NCBI GenBank assembly: GCA_031284225.1
Contig: JAITAH010000067.1
Coordinates: 1 to 9,715, forward strand
Origin: Dysgonamonadaceae bacterium
Lineage (GTDB): Bacteria > Bacteroidota > Bacteroidia > Bacteroidales > Azobacteroidaceae
Length of the DNA stretch: 9,715 bases
Direction of reading: 5' to 3'
The notes below the pieces were generated by a model that did no database searches, was not told the DNA's origin, and worked only from the letters and a program-made list of their open reading frames with translations. Below, one piece after another: positions 1 to 6,972 of this stretch. Both the position numbers and the translations under genes were made by a program. Numbering within the stretch: the stretch's first letter is position 1; each line of letters starts with the position of its first letter.

Positions 1-228
1 AAAGCCGGCATTGTGGATTTGTACATCATGGGCGTCTTGCCCGAATATCAGAACAAAGGGGTGAACGCGATTGTTTTCTACGATTTAATTCCGATTTTCA
101 ATAAAGCCGGCGTCCGGTATGCAGAAAGCAACCCCGAATTGGAAATCAACCGGAAAATGCAATCGCAATGGGAAGATTTCGACGCAAAACACGTCCGTAC
201 CCGCCGCGCTTTTATTAAACATTTATAA
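1..228 (+). CDS. GNAT-family N-acetyltransferase, C-terminal fragment
   Basis: The reading frame is already open at base 1 and stops at TAA 226-228, so only the last 75 residues are visible. The piece reads YIMGVLPEYQNKGVNAIVFY, which has the character of a GNAT acetyl-CoA-binding strand and helix: a hydrophobic strand, then a Q-x-K-G-x-N/G turn and a helix. It continues to an AESNPELEINRKMQ segment and a basic tail ending RTRRAFIKHL. From memory, this ending (NPELE plus a K/R-rich RRxFIKxL tail) is typical of YghO-like acetyltransferases found across Bacteroidota. The acyl acceptor is unknown. The next gene's ATG follows the stop codon directly, so the two are probably co-transcribed. The GTG at 13 is only the first in-frame candidate codon; the true start lies upstream of the window. 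Confidence 0.75.
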   Translation, partial: KAGIVDLYIMGVLPEYQNKGVNAIVFYDLIPIFNKAGVRYAESNPELEINRKMQSQWEDFDAKHVRTRRAFIKHL

Positions 229-2067
229 ATGGAACCACAGGTAAAATACGACGACGAGAATATTAAAACCCTCGAATGGTGGGAACACATCCGCCTTCGA
301 CCGGGTATGTACATCGGAAAATTAGGCGATGGCAGTTATGCCGACGACGGCATCTATGTTCTTCTGAAAGAAGTGATTGACAACTCTATCGACGAACACA
401 TGATGAACTTCGGTAAAAATATCGACATTACCATCGACAACGGCGTTATAACTGTTCGCGATTACGGCCGGGGCATCCCCCTGAAAAGCGTAGTGGACGC
501 CTCTTCCAAAATGAATACCGGCGGGAAATACGATTCGGAAGCATTTAAAAAATCTGTCGGGATGAACGGCGTCGGGATTAAGGCCGTCAACGCCCTTTCG
601 TCGTACATGCTTGTACAGAGTTTCCGCGACGGCGAAACCAAAGCCGTGGAATATCGCTGCGCCAAAATCGTGGAAAATCCCGAAATCACGAGCAGCCGGG
701 AACCGAACGGAACCCTTATCCGGTTTATTCCGGACGAAAAGATCTTCGAGAATTATCATTTCCAAGACGCTTTTGTGGAAACAATGCTGAAGAATTATGT
801 TTTCCTTAATTCAGGATTGATCATCAACTACAACGAGAAAAAGTTTTTTTCCAAAAATGGTTTGGAAGATTTACTGAATGAAAATATGACTTCGGAAGCG
901 CTCTACCCCATCATCCACTTGCGGGGAAATGATATCGAGGTAGCTATCACACACTCCGACCAGTACGGCGAAGAATACTATTCTTTTGTCAACGGGCAAT
1001 TTACTACGCAGGGCGGCACCCATTTATCGGCTTTTAAGGAAACCATTTCGCGCGTCATCAAGGAATATTACAATAAGAATTTCGAGTACCCGGACATCCG
1101 CATGGGCATTACGGCGGCTATCGCCATCAAAGTGCAGGAACCGGTATTCGAATCGCAAACCAAAACCAAGTTAGGCTCCAAAGACATCGCGCCGGAAGGG
1201 CCTACTGTGGCCAAATTCATCGGCGATTTTATCAAAAAGGAACTGGATAATTTCCTGCATAAAAATCAGGGAGTTTCGGACATCTTGCTCAAAAAGATTA
1301 CCGACTCCGAAAAAGAACGGAAAGCCATTGCCGGCGTTACCAAATTAGCCAGAGAACGGGCGAAAAAAGCCAATCTGCACAATAAAAAGTTACGCGATTG
1401 CCGGCTGCATTATACCGACAGCAAGGGCGACAATCTGGATGCCACCTGTATCTTTATTACGGAAGGCGATTCGGCCAGCGGTTCGATTACCCAAAGCCGC
1501 GACCCGAATTATCAGGCCGTATTCAGCCTGCGAGGCAAACCTTTGAATACTTTCGGGTTGACGAAAAAAATCGTTTACGAAAACGAAGAGTTTAATCTCC
1601 TGCAAGCCGCGCTGAATATCGAAGAAAGCTTGGAAAGCTTGCGTTACAACAAAGTAATTATCGCCACCGACGCCGATGTGGATGGTATGCACATCCGCCT
1701 GCTGATTATCACGTTTTTCCTGCAGTTTTTCCCCGATCTGATCCGGAACAACCATGTATTCATCCTGCAAACGCCGCTTTTCCGCGTACGCAACAAAAAG
1801 GAAACCATTTACTGCTATTCGGAAGAAGAACGCCTGAAAGCCATCGAAAAACTCGGCCCGAATCCGGAAATCACCCGATTCAAAGGATTGGGCGAAATAT
1901 CGCCGGAGGAATTTAAATATTTCATAGGCAAGGATATCCGCTTAGACGTTGTGAGCATGAAAAAATCGGACGCCGTAAAGGAAATGTTGGAATTCTACAT
2001 GGGTAAAAACACGATGGAACGGCAAAATTTTATTATTAATAATTTGGTGATTGACGAAGATCTATGA
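229..2067 (+). CDS. parE: DNA topoisomerase IV subunit B (ParE), GHKL ATPase
   Basis: This is a 612-residue type II topoisomerase ATPase subunit. With ParC (not in the window) it would decatenate and relax daughter chromosomes at the nucleoid. The GHKL ATP-binding motifs are intact: EVIDNSIDE with general-base Glu48 and Mg-binding Asn52, DYGRGIP (78-84), and the [14 protein letters not shown] lid (111-124). The transducer-domain QTKTKLGS lysine motif is present. The TOPRIM domain has EGDSASG from Glu412 and the metal-binding DADVDG at 481-486. A C-terminal RFKGLGE segment and a [11 protein letters not shown] tail complete it. There is no large insertion, and the length fits ParE rather than the longer proteobacterial GyrB. 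GyrB and ParE are close paralogues; the compact size and the coaD neighbour favour ParE. The ATG is the first in the frame and directly abuts the upstream stop codon. The gene overlaps coaD by 4 nt. Confidence 0.92.
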   Translation: MEPQVKYDDENIKTLEWWEHIRLRPGMYIGKLGDGSYADDGIYVLLKEVIDNSIDEHMMNFGKNIDITIDNGVITVRDYGRGIPLKSVVDASSKMNTGGKYDSEAFKKSVGMNGVGIKAVNALSSYMLVQSFRDGETKAVEYRCAKIVENPEITSSREPNGTLIRFIPDEKIFENYHFQDAFVETMLKNYVFLNSGLIINYNEKKFFSKNGLEDLLNENMTSEALYPIIHLRGNDIEVAITHSDQYGEEYYSFVNGQFTTQGGTHLSAFKETISRVIKEYYNKNFEYPDIRMGITAAIAIKVQEPVFESQTKTKLGSKDIAPEGPTVAKFIGDFIKKELDNFLHKNQGVSDILLKKITDSEKERKAIAGVTKLARERAKKANLHNKKLRDCRLHYTDSKGDNLDATCIFITEGDSASGSITQSRDPNYQAVFSLRGKPLNTFGLTKKIVYENEEFNLLQAALNIEESLESLRYNKVIIATDADVDGMHIRLLIITFFLQFFPDLIRNNHVFILQTPLFRVRNKKETIYCYSEEERLKAIEKLGPNPEITRFKGLGEISPEEFKYFIGKDIRLDVVSMKKSDAVKEMLEFYMGKNTMERQNFIINNLVIDEDL

Positions 2068-2522
2068 AAAAAATCGCCCTCTTTCCCGGCACTTTCGATC
2101 CGTTCACAATCGGACATTTATCGCTGATTGAACGGGGATTGCAATTGGTGGATGAAATCATTATCGCCATCGGGATTAACCCGAACAAGAAAACTTTCTA
2201 TTCTCTGGATCAACGGATGGAAACCATTTCCCAGCTTTTTCAGAACAACCCGCGCGTATCGATAAAGCCGTACGACAGCCTTACGACGGATTTTGCCAAG
2301 GAAATGGGCGCTCGATTCATTTTACGCGGCATCCGTTCCGTAAACGACTTTGAATACGAAAAAAACATCGCCGACGTTAACCGCCAACTATCCGGTATCG
2401 AAACCTTCGTTTTGTTTACCGAACCGGAACACACGCACATCAGTTCTTCCATCGTACGCGAATTGCTGTCGTACGGAAAAGACGTTTCGGCTTTTGTACC
2501 AGTACATGAACATAAAAAATAA
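2064..2522 (+). CDS. coaD: Phosphopantetheine adenylyltransferase (CoaD)
   Basis: This 152-residue cytosolic enzyme carries out the penultimate step of coenzyme A synthesis: 4'-phosphopantetheine plus ATP gives dephospho-CoA plus pyrophosphate. It is a nucleotidyltransferase of the HIGH superfamily. The N-terminal [10 protein letters not shown] contains the T/HxGH signature (Thr15 to His18). [12 protein letters not shown] (88-99) carries the conserved substrate-binding arginines. ISSSIVRE (126-133) is the family's SSSxxRE nucleotide-binding loop. The length is slightly under the usual 155-165 residues, but no motif is missing. Its ATG overlaps the parE stop codon as ATGA, which implies translational coupling. 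The next gene starts 4 nt after its stop. Confidence 0.95.
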   Translation: MKKIALFPGTFDPFTIGHLSLIERGLQLVDEIIIAIGINPNKKTFYSLDQRMETISQLFQNNPRVSIKPYDSLTTDFAKEMGARFILRGIRSVNDFEYEKNIADVNRQLSGIETFVLFTEPEHTHISSSIVRELLSYGKDVSAFVPVHEHKK

Positions 2523-2526
2523 AATA

Positions 2527-4194
2527 ATGAAAAACGTATTTCTTTCGATTCTTTTATTCATCGGTTTAGGCTCGTGTTCTTACGGACAGGGGACTGCCGC
2601 ATGGAACATCGGCGGCGACCCGGCTGCCCGGAAATTAAGCATGACCTTGTCGGCCATCGAAAATTATTATGTGGACACCATCAACAAAAATAAAATGGCC
2701 GACGAGGCGATTGTCTTCTTGTTGCAAAAATTAGATCCTCATTCCGGCTACCTCACTCCCGAAGAAGTCAAAGAAATGAACGAACCTTTGCAGGGCAATT
2801 TCGACGGCATCGGCATCCAGTTCAATATGTTGACCGATACGCTGTATGTGGTGCAAGTCATTTCCGGCGGCCCTTCCGAAAAAGTAGGATTGATGGCCGG
2901 CGATCGCATCCTGATGGTCAACGATACGCTGATAGCCGGCGTAGGAATGAAAAATACCGATATCATGTCGCGCCTGCGCGGGCCGAAAGGCACCACCGTT
3001 CACATCCAAGTTAAACGGGGAAGCGAATTGATTCCCTTCACCATTGTACGGGGTAAAATTCCCATGTACAGCTTAGACGCTTCGTATATGCTGGATAAAG
3101 AAACCGGCTACATCGCCCTCAACCGTTTTGCGGAAACTACTTACGGCGAATTTACAAAAGCGCTTCACGAATTACAAGGCAAGGGAATGAAAAACCTTAT
3201 TCTGGATTTACAGACCAATGGGGGCGGCTATCTCAATTCGGCCATCCAAATTGCCAATGAATTTCTGAAACGGGGCAACCTGATTGTTTATACCGAAGGG
3301 ATTCATCAAAAACGGGAAGACGCCTACGCCTCGATGAAAGGCTCGTTTGAAGACGGTAAACTCATTGTATTAATCAACGAATCGTCCGCCTCGGCCAGCG
3401 AAATCGTAACCGGCGCCCTGCAAGATTGGGACCGGGCGGTAATCGTCGGACGGCGCTCCTTCGGAAAAGGATTGGTGCAACGTCCTTTGCCGCTACCGGA
3501 CGGCTCGATGCTGAAACTGACAACTGCACGTTATTATACGCCCGCCGGACGCTCGATCCAAAAACCCTACGAACAGGGAAACAGCGACGCTTACAATATG
3601 GACCTGATCAACCGCTACAACCGGGGCGAAATGGGCAGCGCCGACAGTATTCACTTCCCCGATTCGCTGAAATACCGGACGCTGGTCAACAAACGAATCG
3701 TTTATGGCGGCGGCGGTATCATGCCCGACTATTTCGTGCCGCTCGATACCACCTACGCCACCGACATTCACCGGGCGCTGGTGGCTTCCGGAACGCTCAA
3801 TAAATATGTCATGAGTTACATTGACAATAACCGGGCGGCGTTGAAAGCCCGCTATCCCGATTTCAATACTTTTAAATCGAATTTCACTGTCAACAGCGAA
3901 ATGCTGAAAGGTTTATTGCGCCTGTATGATTCCGACAGCAAAAACGCCAAAACCAACCGGACGGAGGAAGATCTGTTCCTGCCGGAAGACATTCTGGTGA
4001 TCGACCGGAAGAATCTGGACGATTTTCAGAAATCGGCGCCGCTGATCCAATTGCAGATAAAGGCGTTAATCGTCCGCGATTTGTGGGACATGAACGAATA
4101 CTACCAAATCATCAATCAAGAAAACAGTGTGCTGAAAAAAGCCATAGAAATTATCAACGATACGAAACAATATCATAAATTGCTCGGAAAATAA
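2527..4194 (+). CDS. S41 carboxy-terminal processing protease with PDZ domain, probably a lipoprotein
   Basis: With ATG 2527 the protein has 555 residues and begins with a clean signal sequence: MKN, a hydrophobic stretch, then LGSC at about residues 15-18, which can be read as a lipobox. An in-frame ATG at 2506 and a longer open frame reaching back inside coaD exist. They would put extra residues ahead of the signal peptide, so I reject them. The layout is an N-terminal helical part with LDPHSGYL (69-76), a PDZ domain at about 94-175 starting GIGIQF, and then the S41 protease core. INESSASASEI holds the catalytic serine (Ser289 by alignment with E. coli Prc) and SFGKGLVQ holds the general-base Lys314. 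A C-terminal helical extension follows. The family cleaves substrate proteins near their C-termini in the periplasm; the substrate here is unknown. It lies 4 nt after coaD and 3 nt before the permease. Confidence 0.9.
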   Translation: MKNVFLSILLFIGLGSCSYGQGTAAWNIGGDPAARKLSMTLSAIENYYVDTINKNKMADEAIVFLLQKLDPHSGYLTPEEVKEMNEPLQGNFDGIGIQFNMLTDTLYVVQVISGGPSEKVGLMAGDRILMVNDTLIAGVGMKNTDIMSRLRGPKGTTVHIQVKRGSELIPFTIVRGKIPMYSLDASYMLDKETGYIALNRFAETTYGEFTKALHELQGKGMKNLILDLQTNGGGYLNSAIQIANEFLKRGNLIVYTEGIHQKREDAYASMKGSFEDGKLIVLINESSASASEIVTGALQDWDRAVIVGRRSFGKGLVQRPLPLPDGSMLKLTTARYYTPAGRSIQKPYEQGNSDAYNMDLINRYNRGEMGSADSIHFPDSLKYRTLVNKRIVYGGGGIMPDYFVPLDTTYATDIHRALVASGTLNKYVMSYIDNNRAALKARYPDFNTFKSNFTVNSEMLKGLLRLYDSDSKNAKTNRTEEDLFLPEDILVIDRKNLDDFQKSAPLIQLQIKALIVRDLWDMNEYYQIINQENSVLKKAIEIINDTKQYHKLLGK

Positions 4195-4197
4195 ACC

Positions 4198-5289
4198 ATG
4201 ATGAAGCTGAAATTTCTGAAAACCATTGACTGGTATATTATCAGGAAATTCATCGGGACGTATGTTTTCGCCATGTTGCTGATTCTCGCCATTTCGGTGA
4301 TGTTCGATTTCAATGAGCGGTTGGACAAGTTTATCCGGAATGGCGCTCCCACTCATGCCATTATTTTCGATTATTACCTCAACTTTATTCCTTATTTTGC
4401 GAACCTGTTCAGTCCGCTCTTTGTGTTTATTGCAGTTATTTTCTTCACGTCCCGGTTGGCCGACCATTCCGAAATTATTGCGATGCTGTCCGGAGGCATC
4501 AGTTTCAACCGGTTGATGCGCCCTTACATCCTGTCGGCAGCGCTGATTGCCGCAATGACTTTTGTGCTAAGCAGTTTTATTATTCCGCCGGCCAACCTCA
4601 TCCGCAATAATTTTCATGACAAATACATACGATCCATTAAGACAACCTATTCCAGCAACATCCAATTGGAAGTGGAGCCGGGGATTATCGCCTATTTCGA
4701 CCGGTTCGATTCCAACTCTTCCACCGGTTACCGGTTCTCGCTGGAGCGGTTTGAAAACAAGGAGCTGAAATCCCGGATGACGGCGCAGCAAATCGTTTGG
4801 GATTCTGCTTATCATTGGACCGTAAAGAATTATATGATACGCAATTTTGTCGGCATGAAGGAAGAAATCACTAACGGAGAACAGATCGATACTACATTGA
4901 CCATCATCCCCGCCGATTTCATGATATCGCGCTTCGATTTTGAACAAATGACCACGCCACAACTCAAAACCTACATCGACCGCCAGAAAAAACGGGGCAT
5001 CGGAAATATTCAGGAATTTGAAATAGAATATCACAAACGCTACGCAATGGTGCTGGCCGCTTTCATACTGACGATTATCGGCGCTTCGATTTCCTCTCAC
5101 AAAGTAAAAGGCGGCATGGGTTTGCACATCGGCATCGGTCTGCTGCTCAGTTTCTCGTACATTTTGTTCATGCAAGTATCCTCTTCGTTCGCCAAATCCG
5201 GCCTGATGAGTCCCTTCATTGCCGTATGGACCCCCAATATCACCTATACGCTGATTGCCGCTTACCTGTACAAAAAGGCCCCGCGATAA
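4198..5289 (+). CDS. YjgP/YjgQ (LptF/LptG) family LPS-export permease
   Basis: This is a 363-residue inner-membrane protein, close to the usual LptF/LptG length. These proteins pair with the ATPase LptB and extract lipopolysaccharide from the inner membrane toward the periplasmic bridge. The layout matches the family: a short cytoplasmic start DWYIIRKFIGTYVF, then a membrane segment at about 18-37. A second membrane segment lies at 62-84 and a third at 110-130. The cytoplasmic coupling loop has EIIAMLSGGIS (92-102), the motif that contacts LptB. A periplasmic beta-rich domain spans about 140-270. Three C-terminal membrane segments follow at 282-299, 307-328 and 339-357. F and G cannot be separated from the sequence alone. 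ATG 4198 and ATG 4201 are both possible starts. It is the last gene of the packed run; an AT-rich inverted repeat overlaps its stop codon. Confidence 0.88.
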   Translation: MMKLKFLKTIDWYIIRKFIGTYVFAMLLILAISVMFDFNERLDKFIRNGAPTHAIIFDYYLNFIPYFANLFSPLFVFIAVIFFTSRLADHSEIIAMLSGGISFNRLMRPYILSAALIAAMTFVLSSFIIPPANLIRNNFHDKYIRSIKTTYSSNIQLEVEPGIIAYFDRFDSNSSTGYRFSLERFENKELKSRMTAQQIVWDSAYHWTVKNYMIRNFVGMKEEITNGEQIDTTLTIIPADFMISRFDFEQMTTPQLKTYIDRQKKRGIGNIQEFEIEYHKRYAMVLAAFILTIIGASISSHKVKGGMGLHIGIGLLLSFSYILFMQVSSSFAKSGLMSPFIAVWTPNITYTLIAAYLYKKAPR

Positions 5290-5299
5290 ATTTTTTATC
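5285..5299 (+). terminator. Weak AT-rich inverted repeat at the end of the permease gene
   Basis: GATAAA (5285-5290) and TTTATC (5294-5299) are perfect inverted copies separated by TTT, and they include the permease stop codon. The T-rich run lies inside the loop and right arm rather than after the stem, and the stem has a single G-C pair. At most this is a weak transcript end between the two gene groups. Confidence 0.25.
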
Positions 5300-5304
5300 A
5301 AAAA

Positions 5305-5336
5305 TTTGCATAATCAATAAATATTCGTTTACTTTG
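5305..5336 (+). promoter_or_regulatory. Bacteroidota housekeeping-type promoter ahead of the sigma-factor gene
   Basis: A TTTG (-33 element) lies at 5305-5308. After 21 nt comes TACTTTG (5330-5336), a match to the phylum's -7 element TAnnTTTG with one base missing between TA and TTTG. Spacer length and element order fit the known 19-21 nt rule for the primary sigma factor of Bacteroidota. Transcription would start near 5343, giving a leader of about 80 nt before the ATG at 5424. The leader contains a short hairpin (5400-5405 with 5410-5415, one G-U pair) just upstream of the start. Confidence 0.6.
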
Positions 5337-5360
5337 CGCAATCATTCATTGTATATGTCT

Positions 5361-5386
5361 AATCTTTTTAAATAGTAATTGCCTAT
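5361..5386 (+). repeat. Leader motif, copy A (before the sigma-factor gene)
   Basis: This stretch begins AATCT, has a T-rich then AAATA centre, and ends TTGCCTAT. It matches copy B at 6073-6097 over nearly its whole length with three single-base indels and one substitution. A weaker TATA match lies upstream in both (5352-5355 and 6064-6067). The copy sits inside the predicted 5' leader of the sigma gene, 38 nt before its ATG. No known element with this sequence comes to mind. Confidence 0.5.
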
Positions 5387-5423
5387 CGCATAACACATAC
5401 GCTTAAACCTAAGTGATACGAGA

Positions 5424-6017
5424 ATGGCTTATTTACAACAAATGACCGATGAAGAATTGGTTACAGCTTATGCAGAGGGCAATAATACGGCTTTTGATAT
5501 TCTTTTAAACAGACACAAAAGTTCGGTTTATTCTTATATTTATTTTATCGTACGCAGCCGGGAAATGACGGAAGATATTTTTCAGGAAACATTTATGAAG
5601 GCGATTGTAACCATCAAACAGGGACGTTACACCGAAAATGGAAAGTTCCGGGCATGGATCAACCGCATCGCTCACAACTTGATTATCGACAATTACCGGC
5701 AGGAAAAGAACGAGCAAACGATTTCCAACGACGAGTGCGAAGTCGATTTGCTGAACAACGCCAAACTGTCCGATGGAACCATCGAAGACCAACTCGTGAA
5801 AGAACAGATCTTATCGGACGTTAAAAAACTCATCAACTACCTGCCCGACAACCAACGGGAAGTGCTGATGTTGCGCTATTATCAAGATCTGAGTTTCAAA
5901 GAAATATCCGATATGACGGGCGTCAGTATCAACACCGCGCTGGGACGGATGCGCTATGCCATCCTGAATATGCGCAAGATGGCCGAAGAAAAAAACATGA
6001 TTTTGACAACCGATTAA
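5424..6017 (+). CDS. ECF-like RNA polymerase sigma-70 factor
   Basis: This is a 197-residue sigma factor with only regions 2 and 4, as in extracytoplasmic-function sigma factors. Region 2 spans about residues 21-93 and includes the core-binding helix (TEDIFQETFMKA) and the -10-recognition helix with FRAWINRIAHNLIIDNYR. An acidic linker follows (about 94-125). Region 4 spans about 131-183 with LPDNQREVLMLRYYQDLSFK and the helix-turn-helix ISDMTGVSINTALGRMRYA. It would direct RNA polymerase to a small set of promoters. I see no adjacent FecR-type or zinc anti-sigma gene. Instead it sits in the conserved-looking rpe group behind its own promoter, suggesting a general rather than transport-linked role. 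The ATG is preceded by a long untranslated leader and no Shine-Dalgarno site. The target regulon is unknown. Confidence 0.9.
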   Translation: MAYLQQMTDEELVTAYAEGNNTAFDILLNRHKSSVYSYIYFIVRSREMTEDIFQETFMKAIVTIKQGRYTENGKFRAWINRIAHNLIIDNYRQEKNEQTISNDECEVDLLNNAKLSDGTIEDQLVKEQILSDVKKLINYLPDNQREVLMLRYYQDLSFKEISDMTGVSINTALGRMRYAILNMRKMAEEKNMILTTD

Positions 6018-6064
6018 GTTTTTTTATTCCTTTCGTGCAATATATCCCGAAGAGTTGCGTTTTT

Positions 6065-6101
6065 ATACATAGAATCTCTTAAATAAGTATTGCCTATGTA
6101 T
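6065..6101 (+). promoter_or_regulatory. Inverted repeat spanning the start codon of the small gene
   Basis: ATACATAG (6065-6072) and CTATGTAT (6094-6101) are perfect 8-bp inverted copies around a 21-nt loop. The right arm contains the ATG at 6096-6098. In RNA the arms could form a stem that hides the start codon. In DNA they could be a half-site pair for a dimeric regulator. The loop is almost exactly copy B of the leader motif. Confidence 0.4.
6073..6097 (+). repeat. Leader motif, copy B (before the 59-residue gene)
   Basis: This is the second copy of the motif at 5361-5386: AATCT at the left, AAATA in the centre, TTGCCTAT at the right. It runs directly into the ATG at 6096, so that its last two bases are part of the start codon. 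The rest of the gap after the sigma gene (6018-6072) holds a T-run at 6019-6025 and nothing else I can name; no TTTG/TAnnTTTG promoter was found there. Confidence 0.5.
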
Positions 6102-6275
6102 CAAAAGTTTACACCTGATGACACGGATGAATATTGTCATGTAATGGAAAAAGGAAATCGTATGCGGCATCTGAATCCGCAAAAAGAAACGCTGGCGCTG
6201 ATTATGCAATTTGCCTGCGCCTATCATGTAGAAAAGAAATTGCCCGCCCGGCTGTCGGAAATAATTTTAAATTGA
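6096..6275 (+). CDS. Small conserved-looking protein between sigma factor and rpe, 59 residues, function unknown
   Basis: ATG 6096 gives MYQKFTPDDTDEYCHVMEKG followed by NRMRHLNPQKETLALIMQFACAYHVEKKLPARLSEIILN. An in-frame TTG lies 6 nt upstream, but ATG is the likelier start. The protein is soluble and mixed in charge, with no membrane segment. The second half looks like two short helices (ETLALIMQFACAYHVEK, then LPARLSEIIL). I believe similar short proteins with a NPxxET-xxMQFA-YHVE pattern occur at this place in other Bacteroidota, but that is from memory. It ends 3 nt before rpe, so it is co-transcribed and probably translationally linked. It could be a sigma-factor partner or simply a housekeeping small protein; nothing in the sequence decides this. 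The upstream motif and inverted repeat suggest regulated translation or transcription. Confidence 0.75.
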   Translation: MYQKFTPDDTDEYCHVMEKGNRMRHLNPQKETLALIMQFACAYHVEKKLPARLSEIILN

Positions 6276-6278
6276 TCC

Positions 6279-6923
6279 ATGATTCTTGCTCCTTCTTTAC
6301 TTTCGGCCGATTTCCTGCATCTGGAAAAGGAAATCGAAATGCTGAATACAAGCGAAGCCGACTGGTTGCATTTGGATGTGATGGATGGCGTTTTCGTTCC
6401 GAATATTTCCATTGGCTTTCCGGTGATCAAAGCGTTGGCAAAAATAGCGGCGAAACCGCTGGATACGCATCTGATGCTCGTTCATCCCGAAAAGTTCATT
6501 ACACAGTTTCGTGATGTGGGCGTACAAAGCTTGAGCGTACATTACGAAGCCTGCACCCATCTTCACCGCACCCTCGTACAAATCCGGGAAGCGGGTATGA
6601 AAGCCGGAATCGTGCTGAATCCGCATACGCCCGTCGAACTCTTAACAGACTGCATCGAAGACGCAGATATTGTACTGATTATGTCTGTAGATCCGGGGTT
6701 CGGAGGACAGCAGTTTATCCCCCAATCTTACGAAAAAGTCCGCCGTTTACGGACAATGATTGACAAACGCGATCTGCCTGCCTTGATCGAAGTCGATGGC
6801 GGAATGAATGTCGAACGCGGGAAAGCCATGGTAGAAGCCGGCGCAGATATTATTGTCGCCGGAAATTCGATTTTTAATGCAACAAATCCTTTGGAAATGA
6901 TTCGATTAATGAAAAAGATATAA
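6279..6923 (+). CDS. rpe: Ribulose-phosphate 3-epimerase
   Basis: This 214-residue cytosolic TIM-barrel enzyme interconverts D-ribulose 5-phosphate and D-xylulose 5-phosphate in the pentose phosphate pathway. It opens with MILAPSLLSADF, the family's first strand with the substrate-binding serine. HLDVMDGVFVPN (31-42) supplies metal ligands His31 and Asp33, and THLM provides His64. The MSVDPGFGGQQFIP segment (about 140-153) carries the phosphate-loop and methionine-lid residues. IEVDGGM contains the catalytic, metal-binding Asp173. AGNSIF near residue 200 is the phosphate-binding end. All expected active-site residues are present and the length is normal. The start lies 3 nt after the small gene; the stop is followed at once by a GC-rich hairpin. 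Confidence 0.96.
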   Translation: MILAPSLLSADFLHLEKEIEMLNTSEADWLHLDVMDGVFVPNISIGFPVIKALAKIAAKPLDTHLMLVHPEKFITQFRDVGVQSLSVHYEACTHLHRTLVQIREAGMKAGIVLNPHTPVELLTDCIEDADIVLIMSVDPGFGGQQFIPQSYEKVRRLRTMIDKRDLPALIEVDGGMNVERGKAMVEAGADIIVAGNSIFNATNPLEMIRLMKKI

Positions 6924-6926
6924 TTA

Positions 6927-6941
6927 GCGGACTTGCTCCGC
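6927..6941 (+). terminator. GC-rich hairpin after rpe, possible attenuator
   Basis: GCGGA (6927-6931) and TCCGC (6937-6941) form a perfect 5-bp stem with loop CTTGC, starting 3 nt after the rpe stop codon. It is followed by CCTTTCCC rather than a U-run, so it is at best an incomplete terminator. It more likely reduces read-through into comEC or protects the 3' end of the rpe message. Confidence 0.35.
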
Positions 6942-6972
6942 CCTTTCCCATTCATTCTGAACGCTTAACTCC

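Noticed and set aside
2350..2526. N-terminal extension of the S41 protease frame into coaD
   Set aside because: It would put a long tract of Ser/Thr/Arg-rich residues before an obvious signal peptide. ATG 2527 places the signal sequence at the N-terminus and gives a 4-nt gap.
4567..5301. 244-codon open frame on the minus strand opposite the permease
   Set aside because: It mirrors a well-supported membrane-protein gene and its product shows no family motifs. Long antisense frames are common opposite genes of this codon usage.
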